From contig CP136066.1 in the NCBI GenBank assembly GCA_032622095.1, positions 62,092,609 to 62,156,608 of the forward strand: a DNA stretch of 64,000 nucleotides, in the 5' to 3' direction. The notes beneath the pieces are model-generated. The model was not told the origin of the DNA. It saw only the letters and a program-made list of their open reading frames with translations, and did not search any database. This document shows, one piece after another, positions 48,299-60,879 of the stretch (positions are counted from its first letter, which is position 1; each line of letters starts with the position of its first letter). The translations under genes and the position numbers were made by a program. This DNA is from Siphonodentalium dalli. Taxonomy: Eukaryota > Mollusca > Scaphopoda > Gadilida > Siphonodentaliidae.

Positions 48299-49023
48299 TG
48301 CATGATATTCGGCAACAACTGTCTAAGTTTTATACTTAAGGGAAGTGAAAGTACATTGCAGTAACAGATTTTCATCTAAAAGTCGATATAATTGCTTTGT
48401 GAATGAAAATTTCTTTTTAGCTGTCGTCTTGTCATTGTTTATGTGAGTCTTGTGTCTGTTTATTTTCTCACACTAACTCACCGCTTTATTAATAGACTGG
48501 TTCCTGGTCCAAAACTGAAAAAAATCTATATATGTTCCAACCTGACCCCTCCTGCTCTATTATTCCCAATCATAAGCATCCCAAAATGTACATCTATGTA
48601 CACACCCCAGTATTCTACAAGATAGGAACATGACTTTTCAAGTTCCTATTGTGATGTTTATTAGTTGATTATTCAGCTAATGAAAATATTATTTGATAAA
48701 GTTTATTTATTGCCACGTTTTGTTTCAGTTTGATACTGTCTGTTGATTTTGTTGTTGAAAAGTTCTGTTTATAAGAAATATATAGTATGCGCATATCAAA
48801 TGAATAAATGGTTTTCTTCTGTTGTTTGTGAGTAAAAATTAAACTTCGACAGTGAAATATGACAATCAAATACACAAAATCTCTTCATCTGAAGGCAAAA
48901 ATAGCCCAAAGTATTAAAAGATATACCAAAATAATCTGGTCGAAAAATTATGGTAACACGAAAAATTATATTTCTTATTTTACAAGTCCCAATGCATTAA
49001 ATTAATATTGTCGTTAATACAGC
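48299..49023. other. Downstream sequence, no feature seen
   Basis: AT-rich, no gene or repeat family recognised; possibly 3' UTR. Confidence 0.35.
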
Positions 49024-49027
49024 TTAA

Positions 49028-49257
49028 CCCTTTCTATACTAAATATTCATTGACGAGTAGTTCCCCTAGGAAATGTTCTGATAATATTAAGTTAGCTTAT
49101 TATATGAACATTTCCCACCAAAGAAAGAATACATGTATTAGCTTTTCATCTGTCTGTTGTCTGCTTTTAAAACTTGAACACCCCTCCAATTAAATAATAG
49201 ACTAATCCAATGGTTACTGTTATAACTGATGGAAGAATCCATTTTGATTAGAAAGGG
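49028..49257. mobile_element. P5 MITE, complete
   Basis: TTAA at 49024-49027 and 49258-49261; ends CCCTTTCTATACTAAAT and TTTTGATTAGAAAGGG. It is not a full palindrome. Confidence 0.75.
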
Positions 49258-49261
49258 TTAA

Positions 49262-50110
49262 TGTTGAAGCCTTGTGAAAGAATTTCAAAATTGCGTGATA
49301 TAATAAAAGCCCATCTGTGATATTTTATTATAAATTATCATATTTTGTATATATATGTCGTCATCATTTTGATAGCTTTATTTATTTGGTTTTCTTTCTG
49401 TCTGATAAAACAAAGGCAAGAGCTATAACCAGGTCCGCACAGCCTCAATTCAACTATAAAAGTTATATTTATTATTATAATTTAATTTAACAGTACTAAA
49501 TCCTCTATTTCCTTGTTTTTGTGGAAATTATGGGCCATTGCACTCTTATAAATAATGCAGTCTCCAAATAAAATTTGTTTTGCAACCTTATTGCGTCAGC
49601 TTATTGTTGCCTGAAATTTTTTCCTGGAGACTATAGAAATGAGCGGTGTACGTCCATGAATGTTCATCGAATGTTTGTTGTCTGGATGATAACTTCAATA
49701 ATATTTGAATGACAGAATTGATGATGGAGTTATGCCCCTTTTTCAAGACATGTTATTTTGTCACATAAACAAACATGGTACCGATTTAGTATGGCACTGT
49801 TTTTTTTTATGTGAAAACTGATGTTGAGTTATGCCTCAATATATAATATAACTATAATAGTTGAATTCAGGACATGCCTGACCTGATAATATACACAATT
49901 GAAATGGTAACACTACCTTTATTACAATGTTATTATAAAGTATTACCAGTATATTATTATAGGGTGATAATCCATACATTCCGTCCATTGTACAAATATA
50001 TATCATCTTATCATTTTGAAAAGATATTTGTTTGATATATACGTGAGGTTTGACTAACTTTTTTCATGAATCAATAAAGTGGTCCACGAGATAAAACATT
50101 TTCACATTCA
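49262..50110. other. Intergenic, no feature seen
   Basis: AT-rich sequence; a piece near 49660-49800 (GTTTGTTGTCTGGATGATAA) resembles the CCCCCG repeat family. Confidence 0.35.
49302..49307 (+). promoter_or_regulatory. Candidate polyadenylation signal
   Basis: AATAAA on the dynein strand, 1.6 kb after the stop. A second AATAAA is at 49567. AT-rich DNA makes chance matches common. Confidence 0.3.
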
Positions 50111-50116
50111 TTTTAT

Positions 50117-50344
50117 CCCTTCTGTGACTGCAGCTTCCTGAAATTTTGCGAAAAACCCTGTATCATTGTGTATTAATTACATATGCGAGCCTCCCATTTA
50201 AAGGGAAATACATTGGCCTAATAACAGTTACCTTGACCTTATTAGCCAGTGCATTCTCTGATATATGCGAGGCTGCCTATGGGAGACTCGCATATATAAG
50301 AGAATACACTGGCACAGAATCTTCATTGCTGCATTAGCGCAGCT
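50117..50344. mobile_element. P3 MITE, right end cut by a family A variant
   Basis: CCCTTCTGTGACTGCAGCTT at the left, two hairpin modules (about 50160-50215 and 50248-50316), then CAGCTCCTAC where the next MITE begins. Confidence 0.65.
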
Positions 50345-50352
50345 CCTACTTG

Positions 50353-50703
50353 CAGGCCTCAATTATGGTGCTGGACATTTAGAGAATGAGGTCCCGAGAT
50401 GGTGAATTTAGCGGGCTAGCATCACCAAATTAATCCTCTGGGGACCTAATTCTGCATGGCCTCATCTGCCATGGGAGACCTAGACTCAGATTTAAGTTTC
50501 CAGATGTTGAATATTGTGTGTGATATGCACCCATTCGGCACCTCGATTATGCAATGTGTCATCTGCCAATTTGGGGATGTAGAGAAACTAACCTAAAAAA
50601 GAAAACAGAATTTTCTAAAGAATCTAAAAAAAAACATGTTCCGGTAACTAAATTCACCCTTGCGGACCTCATACAAATGACCAGCACCATAATTTGAGGC
50701 CTG
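50353..50703. mobile_element. Family A variant MITE with target duplication
   Basis: Ends CAGGCCTCAATTATGGTGCT and AGCACCATAATTTGAGGCCT. The 8-bp flanks are CCTACTTG (50345-50352) and CCTACTTT (50704-50711), one mismatch. Confidence 0.82.
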
Positions 50704-50711
50704 CCTACTTT

Positions 50712-51200
50712 CATTCGTTCTGTGGAACTTACATACGGACGTTGGTTGGTTGAAATTGCATCATGTGATATCGCATGTGCCAACTTGTTTCCATATGGTA
50801 TGAATGCAACTCGCTATCACGACTGGCCCCTGAGCGATGCATGTCCCAAAATCTATAAGTACATCTTAAAATCGAACAACAACTTGGGTATTACAAACAT
50901 GCTTGTGTACAGAGAATTAATCTGCCTACAGCATTAAATGAGCTAGCTGCGTATAATGAGACCAGCGTTTATAGCTCAGACTCAGAATTCCAGACATAAT
51001 ATTCAGAAGCGAATATGGTTTGGAACCTTCAACGGTTTCCTAAATTTCCAATCGTACTTCCGATCAGTGCCTCGAGATCTATTCACGTCGAAACTGATAA
51101 ATAATTAGATAAATGCAAATAGAAATTTAATGTAGCATATCATATTCCATACACTGATAGTCATTTATTGAAATTTATGGAAATTAAGATTTTCATGCGT
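50712..51200. other. Intergenic, no feature seen
   Basis: One open frame of 71 codons (50722-50937) has no recognisable motif; not supported as a gene. Confidence 0.35.
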
Positions 51201-51204
51201 TTAA

Positions 51205-51481
51205 CCCTTTCAGTGCCATGGGCCGATCTCATCGGCCCTAATTTACGGTCTGTAAAATCGGCCCTAAAAAAATAAAAAACATTTTTTTTTTTTTTTAGAT
51301 TTTAAAAAAATTATTAAATTGTAAAAAATTGTAAAAAATAATAACAAATGATGAAAAATTGTTAGGCCAATGCATTCTCTTATATATGCGAGGCGACCTA
51401 TGGTCGACTCGCATATATAAGAGAATGCATTGGCACAGGGTATATGGGTTGATACAAAAATCGGACCTTGCACTCGAAGGG
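51205..51481. mobile_element. P1 MITE
   Basis: TTAA at 51201-51204 and 51482-51485; ends CCCTTTCAGTGCCATGGGCC and GGACCTTGCACTCGAAGGG. A hairpin module lies at about 51366-51434. Confidence 0.87.
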
Positions 51482-51529
51482 TTAAGCCATTAACTTGGTA
51501 GCCATTTCAAAATCATTATGAAATATTAA

Positions 51530-51910
51530 AGGTACTCAATTCGATCAGATGGTCCCCATATCATCAAGATACAACAACAACAACATTTCTTCAAAATACA
51601 CTTTAGTTATCAGAATCGATTTATTGCAACAAAATAATGCTAACCACTGTCAACTATGGTATCAAATTTCCCAAAACTTGTTATGTATCAACATTTTGTT
51701 CAACAAAAGATGGCTGTATTATCACGTAAGTATCACACAATTTGGGCGTATTACCACTTGGTTTTAGAGTTATTCATCTTCATCCGCAATTTTGTCGGAG
51801 ACCTTCCATTTGACCACAAAAATCAATATCTGATCACTCTGAGCTTTGATGGGAGGATTCCTCAGCTCAAATCAGATATTCCCCCCCCCCCCCCGAAGCC
51901 AAAGAAATAG
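51530..51910. mobile_element. Family E MITE, right end lost
   Basis: TTAA (51526-51529) then AGGTACTCAATTCGATCAGA; the inner blocks match 32223-32668. A C12 run and repeat M follow. Confidence 0.7.
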
Positions 51911-51913
51911 TAT

Positions 51914-52290
51914 CTTTAAAGGCCCACTTAATTTTGGAATGCTCAGATCACATTATACACAACATATTATATACCATTTGGAAGAGGAAGCAAAATTATA
52001 TACAGTAATGCCCAAAGTAATCGACCCCTTAAACACAGCAGAATTATGGGTAACTTTTCAGGATTTAGTCGGAAATATGGCTTGTTGCCATTCATTGGAA
52101 ATACGGAACAGCTGTGGCCTAGGAGTATCCACCAAGTGATAGAGATTCTCAGATTCACCCCAAGAGTATCCCACTTTATTTATCCATTTATGCTTCATAA
52201 TTCACAACAAAGAGAGAGTTATTCCCCTTCCACTGAGAATAATAAACTGGCAATACAGACCAGATTGAAATTAAGCACAGAACACACGTT
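51914..52290. repeat. Repeat M fragments around a half family D MITE
   Basis: GGCCCACTTAATTTTGGAAT and ATCACATTATACACAACATA are the inverse of the 54360-54427 end. GAGAGTTATTCCCCTTCCAC near 52210 is another M block. A left half of family D (52003-52102) lies between. Confidence 0.5.
52003..52102 (+). mobile_element. Left half of a family D MITE
   Basis: TA (52001-52002) then CAGTAATGCCCAAAGTAATC up to TTGCCATTCATTGGAAA, just before the palindrome centre. Confidence 0.75.
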
Positions 52291-53080
52291 GGTACATTGA
52301 CAAAGGATTTGTATGTTCCACCCTGCGGTTAATTGGGATATAACAGATGCACACCTCTGCTGGTGGTGCGAATGTCCTCGGGCGGCATTGATACGCTTGT
52401 CGTGGCCGTAGTATAAGCTATCGAATAATTATCTCTTTCAAAATTACTAACAACTACATATACAAATTTGCAAATACACGCTTTCACCCGCGCCCGTGCT
52501 TATGGGAGGACGGGTGAGACATAATGATTATAAACACTGCACTCCAAACCTTCAGAGACACACCAACCAACACAGTCTGGTCTCAGCTGCTTCCCCGTCC
52601 TGCGACTGCACTACACAACCATGTCAACGGGTTCTGACACTCGCACAGGGGTGGAAGGAGGGCATTGCATTTAAACGTGGGTTGTAGGAGAGGGCCGACG
52701 ACCCTTTCAAATCTTCCCGGGCATTATCCCCAAACTCCAAACTTTCTAGTGGTGCGAAATGCTTGGTAGGTATATAACAGCGAAGCACACTTCTGCTAGT
52801 GGAAATTTCCTCTTTACTTCCACACATATGGGTCACCCAAGTCATTATCCGTAACTGTTGTCTCTATATCATGCATGCATACACCTGTTTATTCCGACAT
52901 GGATGGTAACTTTACGTACATTATTGTCCATTGTCGTGTCGATGTCCTTCAACCACCAGCAGAAGCCTTTCAACCTTTGATTGGGTCTAACAACACATTG
53001 TACTTCCTCGTTCGCGACATACACGTATATCTTATAAATGAGGGATTAGGTTCCTTGTAACAGAGTCTCCGAGAATCAAA
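52291..53080. other. Intergenic, no feature seen
   Basis: Somewhat GC-richer with short open frames on both strands, none with a known motif. Confidence 0.35.
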
Positions 53081-53541
53081 TGTGACCCGCCATATCAAAT
53101 CCAGTCGGAAGTCGGGATTTTTTTTACCCTGTGCCAATGCATTCTCTTATATATGCGAGTCGACCATAGGTCGCCTCGTATATATAAGAGAATGCATTGG
53201 CCTAACAATTTTTTACAATTTTAATAATTTGTTCTTGTATTCTTTAACAATTTTATAATTTCACCCATACAGAGCCCCAGATCAACATGAGCAGACGACA
53301 CTCTTCTATGTGCTTCTATATATGTGTGGGGCTCCCTGCAGGGTAATGGATGCTTTTTTTATTTTATGTCCTAAAAATTGTAAGAAACATTTATTTAAAA
53401 AACATGATAAAAAATTGTTAAGCCAATGCATTCTCTTATATATGCGAGGCGACCTATGGTCGACTCGCATATATAAGAGAATCATTGGCACAGGGTAAAA
53501 AAAATCCCGACTTCCGACTGGATTTGATATGACGGGTCACA
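53081..53541. mobile_element. Family L MITE, complete
   Basis: 461 bp, ends TGTGACCCGCCATATCAAAT and inverse (one change, GACGGGTCACA). Two hairpin modules at about 53137-53205 and 53425-53492. Confidence 0.88.
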
Positions 53542-54002
53542 TATACGGATGACGTCAATGTCGACGTTGAAATGTAGTTGCCTCTCGTGACACTACTGAC
53601 TTAATTGTTTATTCTTTTGTCCAAATCGAATGGGCTCCGCACAGCGTTTTGAAACTAACATTTTTTTTGGGATTCAATAGGTTTTTTTTGCAGATGTTTA
53701 CTATCCGTGTCATGAATAATGGAACACAAGTTTTAGCATGCACGTTGCTATTTCCTCCTAAAGCCGGACACTTTCCTTTTTAAAAAAACCTCACTAAGAA
53801 CATCCTAAATATTTCCAATGTCTACATTGAAGCCTAGTTGATAAATTTCGGGAAGCATTTGTCAACCACGTACCATGCAATATGTATTTGGTTTAGGTCC
53901 CTGCATGTAGCATGATTTTATTCTGTGTTCTAAATGCATGTATTGTATAATAACTTTACATGATTTTGTTCTTGTTAAATTTTCGAGTCACCGACGATAT
54001 TT

Positions 54003-54427
54003 TTTTAATAATACCTTGATATACGGTTTTAATAACAATATGTGGCATAACATATGATTAAACTACAATAATTCATCACCATTTGGAAGCTCTGTGTCTC
54101 AGAAGGTGCCCATAGAGTAATAGAAAATTGTTGAAATCATTTGAAAACATTTCCCCCGTTTCGGCTCCCAGAATGCAACAGAATTCAAACTAAGATATAG
54201 AGTTATTCCCCCTTCCATTGAAAATAATAGACTTTGCAGAACAATCCAGATGAAAATTTAGCAAAGAAAACACGTCGGTACCTCAACAAAATCATGTCCA
54301 CAGTCTTTTACACCAGATAAGTTTACAATAATACAATGTGTTGAATCTTCCTTTTTCAAATGGTATATCATATGACATGTATTTTATATAATGTGATCTG
54401 GGGGTTCGAAAATTAAGTGGGCCTCTA
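54003..54427. repeat. Dispersed repeat M, longest copy
   Basis: Runs from CTTGATATACGGTTTTAATA to TTCGAAAATTAAGTGGGCCT. Shares blocks with 20060-20428, 43995-44130 and 51914-52290. Its class is unknown. Confidence 0.6.
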
Positions 54428-54429
54428 AA

Positions 54430-57063
54430 TTGGTACATTCAATATGCCCCCCCACCCTTCATATTGATTGTCACAATCTATCCGCCATATATACAGCGCC
54501 GTTCTTTTCTTTTGACTCACCATCGTCCCAACATTTAGCTGTCAGTCCTGTCGGTATGATTCAATCTCGTCGTATCCATTTATAACGTTATGCACCTTCC
54601 CTTATTCTTCACCTCAACATTTTTAAATTGTCCAACCATTCCTTTTTGTTTTTGTTTTCTTTACTACTTTGTTTATATTTAAAGAATATCCCTCACTCCT
54701 TGGTTCCGACGTCCGTGTCTATATTCCCGAAGTCTGCTATATATCTCCCTTTAAATCGCTGGTTAATCGTCCAGTAAATAAATTAGAAACAAATTAATTA
54801 TAAAGCTGGGGAGGGGGGGGGGGGTGTTCCGGGCACGTATTCCGGGGTGGGTGGGTGGTCGATGGGACCAACAAACAATTTTTTCCGCAACTCAATTTTT
54901 TTTCCTGCAAGTCTTTTTGACTGTTTTTGCAATGAGTTTGACTTAAAACACATTAGAATAAGAGAAATAATGTAATTCTAACTGCTAAACTGACTGCAGG
55001 CAGTTATCGTGTTGTATTTTGTTGCAAATTTTGAAATCCAAGATGACCGCTGGCAGCCATGTTGTTTTGGCCGAATGACCCCAAAATAACTCGTTCCTAT
55101 TTACACGTCAATGTTAACATCCATGACAAATAGTATGCACATAAATTCATATACAGCTGTTTACAGTGAATCCCCCGCAAATCTCTGTTTTAGTGTTAAA
55201 AGGGGGGTGGGTGTCCAAAAATGGTCGGAAAAAACCGCCAAAAACGGAAAAAAATTTGGACGCGGGGGTGGGTGGGTCCAAACAAGGGTCGGAAAAAAAT
55301 TACAGGATACAAGGACCGGGTGGGTGGGTGTCTCCGAGCCCGGAATGCAGATTTTTTCTGATGTCATGCAATTTTTTTCCACAATCATTTCTAAGACAAA
55401 TTACAGCTTCAAAATGAATTGAAACAATCAGATTCATATATTAGTGCATGCTATAGTCTTATACACATGAGGGGGGCTCTATATTTTAATTTTTTTGTCC
55501 ACAATTTCTCCCTTTAACAGTTGAAACCATGGGGTGGGTCCGGTTTTGGTCGAGGAAAAAAAAATGCAATGAAAAAAATCCATTCTCATCTTTTCTCATA
55601 GTTTGTCATGGCTTTTTTTTAACTTACTATACACGCAGGTATCCTCTAACATAGAAATTCATATTGCTTAAAAGTTCTTGGTTCCCTCATTCCTTGAAAT
55701 CCCACTGGAAACCCTAGTACTTTTAAATAAATACCGGTAATGTATGATCGACCCATTAGATTGATTTGCTGTCAAAAAGCCGAAAAACCGTTGGCCTCAT
55801 TTGTTCATATTAATGATATTAGTCAAGATATTGAATACACGATAAATACAGTGACCACGTGAGATAATCTAATTTTCAAAATTTTCCGGGGGAGGCCCCC
55901 TGACCCCCTCCCGTACTCCCCCTCAGGTCTTTGGGAGATGCCTTCGGCATCTCCTGCTGGGATACTATTCGCCTCGACATTTTGTAGGAGAGCTACTCGC
56001 CCCTCAACTAGAATGATTTTAAGGGGAGCTCCTCATTGCTCACCAGTGATTTCCCACATGGAGCGGACTGGAACTGTGTTTATTTAATCAAATTAATGGT
56101 GTTTTTACTTTACACATGCACATATTTGAACCTATTGCTAATAAGGGACACAACTATCCTGTTAAAGAGGGTATTTTACCTTTATAACCATAAATATTTG
56201 GGTTTTTAAAGGTTTTGTCACTGGTTTGTTGGCATATTTTTCAGCCATGTGCTTTGTTTGTTTATGTTTTGTGGGTGTACTTGATCAGCGTTCTCTCAGT
56301 TCCGGTGCAGACACAATGAGAGACCCTTACCCTGCCAACAACACATTATTTAGTAGAATTTACAAGATTTTCATCAATTTTGGGGGTGGATGTCCCAGAC
56401 CTGGGTGGAAAAAACTTACGGTCCCGGGTGGGTGTCCCAGACCTGGGTGAAAAAAACTTAGACTCCCGGGGTGGTGGGTCCCCAAAACTGAAAAACACAA
56501 AAGTTAGTTCCACCTTGTATCCGTAATTTTTTCCTGACCCCCCCCCCCCCCTGTACGTGCCTGAAATTATTTTGCGACCACCCCCCCCCCCCTGTATAAA
56601 GTACATATGTCATGGCACAACAATGGATGATAATGGCAATATGACATTCAGTTGCTATCACCCGGTTCCAGATGGAGAAAGTAACGACGTTTTATTTTTA
56701 TATCATGGATTTCAGATGAGAGCAATTGATCTTCTGGGACGTGTAGACGTCAATGAAATGCGTCAGTCATGCTCTCTATATAGTATATTAATGTGCCATG
56801 CAGTCATGCTCTCTATATAGTATATTAATGGTCGTTATTTATTCAGCATGGACCCTATACAGCATAACATGAAATGTGTCAAAACTGGCGGTTTAGGTGT
56901 TGCAAACTAATTTCATTTGATTATGCTGGGTACCAGAGTTGCACTGAAGCTGGGAATATTATAATTGACCATCCGTGTAAGGAGGGAAACACATTGTTGA
57001 ATGGGTGGGGCATTTCTTCTCCACTATTTTTGTCGTTTACCAAGAAGGGTTGAATTGCACATA
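54430..57063. other. Intergenic, low-complexity G-rich stretches, no gene
   Basis: It holds GGGTGGGTGGGT-type strings at about 54840, 55200-55340 and 56385-56480, long C or G runs (54809, 56540, 56581) and a duplicated CATGCTCTCTATATAGTATA (about 56768 and 56805). Open frames over these runs are compositional. Confidence 0.5.
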
Positions 57064-57067
57064 TTAA

Positions 57068-57526
57068 AGGTACTCAACCCGATTAAACACCCATTAAACT
57101 ACCATTTCTTTGGCTTCGGGGATAAAAAATATTTGATTCGAGTCGAGGAACCCACCCATCAAAGTTCAGAGTGATCAGATATCAATTATTGAAGTTTGTT
57201 ATTTAAATTGTTTGTTGCACAGAAACACGCCGTCAAAAGGATGGTCTCGGTAAAAATTGCGGATGAAGATGGATAACACTAAAAACAAGTGGTAATACTG
57301 CCAAATTTCGCGAATACTCAAGTGATAATACGGCCATATTTCGTTGAACAAAATATTGATAAATAGCACGTTTTGGGAAATTTGATACCATAGTTGACAG
57401 TGGTTATCATTATTTTGTTGCCATTAATCGATTCTGATAACTAAAGCGTATTTTGAAGAAATGTTGTTGTTGTTGTTGTTGTTGTATCTTGATGATATGG
57501 GAACCCTCTGATCGGATTGAGTACCT
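57068..57526. mobile_element. Family E MITE, complete
   Basis: TTAA at 57064-57067 and 57527-57530; ends AGGTACTCAACCCGATTAAA and TCGGATTGAGTACCT. A GTT repeat is inside. Its right 200 bp belong to the block duplicated at 61012. Confidence 0.85.
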
Positions 57527-58960
57527 TTAACTCATGAACACATTTCGAAATACAGTCCCAACATCGCGTGGCACCTGTTACTCAGATCGAATACCAATCG
57601 ATATCTAATCGTGAACCCCGATTAAGTATATTTCGCTGTTCAATCACATGCGTATTATGTGCACCAGGCACCAGATTTGACATGCGAAAGAAAAATGAGA
57701 AATGTTCGAAGTCAACATCATTCGTATGACACAGGCATATATAGCGAGAAAGGATTTAGTAATAAATGACGCTCTTTATAAGAAACTATCATTGGAATTT
57801 TTGCTAGTCTGACGACAAAAAATAAAACATGCTATTGTACATTCTCTTTTGAAAGATGGTTTTATGATGTAAAATTTGACAGCAAATCTTTCAAGCCAAA
57901 TGGCGGTTTGTGGTCCAAAATACACATAATAATATTGTTCGCTTTAGAACTTTCCCCGGTATCGAAATAGGTCGATATATAAATATCGGAACTACCATTC
58001 TACGAGCATTATGTAACCCAAAAAGTCGCATTGAAGTAATGAAAAATACAGCAACTATGAATATGGTGTTTGCCCCCCCCCCCCCCCCGAAAACAACAAC
58101 AACATACAGCCATTTTGCACGACATGAAACAGAAAAGAGCGTTCTGTGTTAGTCTAGTCCGGATTTGGTATAAAACAAAGAGCGTTTTCTGACATTGGCA
58201 AGTGTTTTACAGAACATATATGAAGCCGGTATATCACTATCGTGTATTTATATCGATCTATCGTATCCGTCCCTCTAAATTACGTAGGCAAAAATCTGAA
58301 GATTCGAATAAGCCATGTCCGTTTAAAAATCGGACGTCATTACAATACGCCCTGTCACTAACTCGCGGCCATATTGGATACACCAGGCCGGTTCCGTGGG
58401 TTTAGTGCTACAAGTCAAACTTCTGGAGTAGCATTTCCATATATGGAAGTAATGAATATTAAAAAGCTCCATATATGGAAACGCTACTCCAGAACTTTCA
58501 CCTGTTGCACTAAAACCACGAAACCGGGGCTGGGTGAATCTCTGAAACCGCGGAACGGGGCTGGATGAATCCAGTGATCTCGCTTATTACGTAGACAAAA
58601 TCTGGAGATTCGAATGAGCTATGTCCTTTTAAAAATCGGACGTCATTAGAATAAAACCGGCAATTAAAACGACTTTTGAACATATGGCCCGCCGACCCGA
58701 ATCAATACAGGAAGATTTCTCACTCGACGATTTACAGGCGATTACACTCACGACATTTAAAACCTTCTCGGCGTCCGGTCCCTGATATTTGCGGAGTCCC
58801 CCGAAGTGAAATCTTGGAATTGTTTTATGGTCCGCCAAATCTCTACATACGGTTCTTTTTACTGGACGGAAATCGTAATAGAAACCAGGTCAACAAGTCG
58901 CATCTGTCGTTATAGAACATTTACTCCTGTCCTCTCGATCAAACGCAGTGACAGATTTAA
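57329..58960 (+). repeat. 1.6-kb duplicated block, copy 1
   Basis: Nearly collinear with 61012-62701. It includes the right part of a family E MITE, an inverted repeat around TTCCATATATGGA (58375-58560) and an internal direct repeat of about 65 bp (58283 and 58590, with AAAAATCGGACGTCATTA). No gene recognised; the same short open frames occur in both copies. Confidence 0.85.
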
Positions 58961-59045
58961 TTACTCCAGTCATGATTTTAACCATCACCATACTAGCACT
59001 GAATTGCCCATTGTCACGAGGCTCCGATAATTTGTATGTTATTAA

Positions 59046-59438
59046 CCCTTTACCCAACAGAAGGGCCCTGTGCCAATGCATTCTCTTATATATGCGAGTC
59101 GACCATAGGTCGCCTCGCATATATAAGAGAATGCATTGGCTTAACACATTAAAAATGATAAAATTGTTAAAAAATGTAAGAAAAAAACAGTAAAAAGGGT
59201 TTAAAACAGATTTTTTTTAGGCCAATGCATTCTCTTATATATGCGAGGCGACCTATGGTCGACTCGCATATATAAGAGAATGCATTGGCACAGGGCATAA
59301 CTGTAACTATCACAATGTGGTCAAGGAGCCGGTTCCAATGATATCCATATTTGTATGGTTTTATTGAGACAGACCCAAGATAATTTAGGCTGTTGAAGCT
59401 TTATTTGGCCGGTTTTGGCCGGTTTGTTGGGTAAAGGG
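59046..59438. mobile_element. P4 MITE with two hairpin modules
   Basis: TTAA at 59042-59045 and 59439-59442; ends CCCTTTACCCAACA and TGTTGGGTAAAGGG. Hairpin modules at about 59073-59141 and 59221-59290 are nearly identical to those of P1 and L. Confidence 0.88.
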
Positions 59439-59549
59439 TTAAAGGGGTGATGTACGCTAATCCGATTAGACCCCTTGCTATGCTATGCTTTAATTGTCAA
59501 CGCTGCAAATTAATGCATAACATGAGTATGTACATATATACAATGGGGT

Positions 59550-59555
59550 CACTTA

Positions 59556-59587
<32 letters not shown>

Positions 59588-59915
59588 ACAACATCATCAT
59601 CGTCATCGACATCATCAATATCATCATCATCATCCTCATCAGCAGCATCATGATCATCATCATTATCATTATTCATCAGCATCATCATCATCATCATCGT
59701 CATCATTAACACCACCATCATCAACACCATCATTGTCGTCGCTGTCATCTTTATCCTCATCATCACCAACAACGTCATCATTATCATCATAATCATCATC
59801 GTAATCGACGTCATCGTCGTCGTCGTTATCGTCATCATCGCCATCATACAATGCAGTCATCATCATTATCGTCGCAGTCAGCGCCGTCGACCTCATCATC
59901 TCCATCTTGTTATCG
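59550..59915 (+). repeat. (ATC)n microsatellite
   Basis: About 360 bp of imperfect ATC triplets. Ser-, Asp- or Met-rich frames here are artefacts. Confidence 0.93.
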
Positions 59916-60002
59916 TAGTGATTATCTTCATGGCAACGCCTCTGCCGTCCTCATCAAAATCGTCGTCATTTTTTTCTTCTCATTTTGTAGATCAGGTACA
60001 CA

Positions 60003-60045
60003 TGCTGACATTACACATGTGTAATGCCAGCATGTGTACATGTGC
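60003..60045. repeat. Short palindrome
   Basis: ACATGCTGACATTACACATG is followed by its inverse with a single mismatch, arms of about 21 bp. Confidence 0.75.
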
Positions 60046-60214
60046 TGGTTAATCGAATCATGTTGGGTCATCTCTTGTTTTTTCGTGAATCTTCACGCCT
60101 TAACAAATATCCCTAAACTCTTCTGAATTACTTCCACTTCATGCAACGGAAATTATGCTACAAATGAATTAATATGAGTCGATGATGCATGCTGAATACA
60201 CACGCATACACTGG

Positions 60215-60600
60215 GGAAAAATCCCGTAAACTTGTCCTACATAAAGTACCGGCAGCTATGATATCGTTACTTTACGGTACATTCCGTATATATATAATTG
60301 TACTGTAATTTCCGTAAATTCCTACAGTAAATAATCCAGTAAAACTTTACGGCATAAAGTACCCGCCGCTATGGTACCGTTGGAGTCAACCGTAAAATTT
60401 ACGGTAAATTCCGTATATATATAATTGTACGGTAAATTCCGTAAATTCCTACAGTAAATAATCCAGTAAAACTTTACGGCATAAAGTACCCGCCGCTATG
60501 ATACCGTTGGAGTCAACCGTAAACTTTACGGTAAATTCCGCATATATAATTGTGCGGTAAATTCCACAAATTCTTACAGTAAATTGTATTATTTCCCAGT
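60215..60600 (+). repeat. 137-bp tandem repeat with TACGGTAAATTCCGTA palindromes
   Basis: About three units contain AGTACCCGCCGCTATG, TTGGAGTCAACCGTAAA and ATTCCGTATATATATAATTG. Each unit can form several short hairpins. Confidence 0.85.
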
Positions 60601-60660
60601 AAATCTATTTCGGCACATTCTCTCGATGGCGGTATTTCTGTTAAAAATGTTAAATTTCAT

Positions 60661-60879
60661 AATAATAACCACTTGAGTTTAGAGTTATCCATCTTCATCC
60701 GCATCTTCGTCCGTTTGACCACGTGCTTCTGGTCCACAAACAATAGAAATAGCAAACTTCAAACATCGATATCTAATCACTCTGAGCTTTGATGGGTGGG
60801 TTCCTCGACTCGAATCAAAAATCCCACCCTGAGGCCAAATAAATCGTAATTGAGGGGCGCTTAATCGGATGGAATACCT
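60661..60879. mobile_element. Family E MITE, partial
   Basis: Starts inside the element (TTAGAGTTATCCATCTTCAT) and ends ATCGGATGGAATACCTTTAA at 60883. Confidence 0.65.

Noticed and set aside
55111-55422. Open frames over GGGTGGGTG-rich sequence
   Set aside because: Compositional; two frames are open for the same reason and neither resembles a known protein.
58629-58915. Short proteins conserved between the two copies of the 1.6-kb block
   Set aside because: The copies are near-identical DNA, so frame conservation is not evidence of selection; several overlapping frames are equally conserved.
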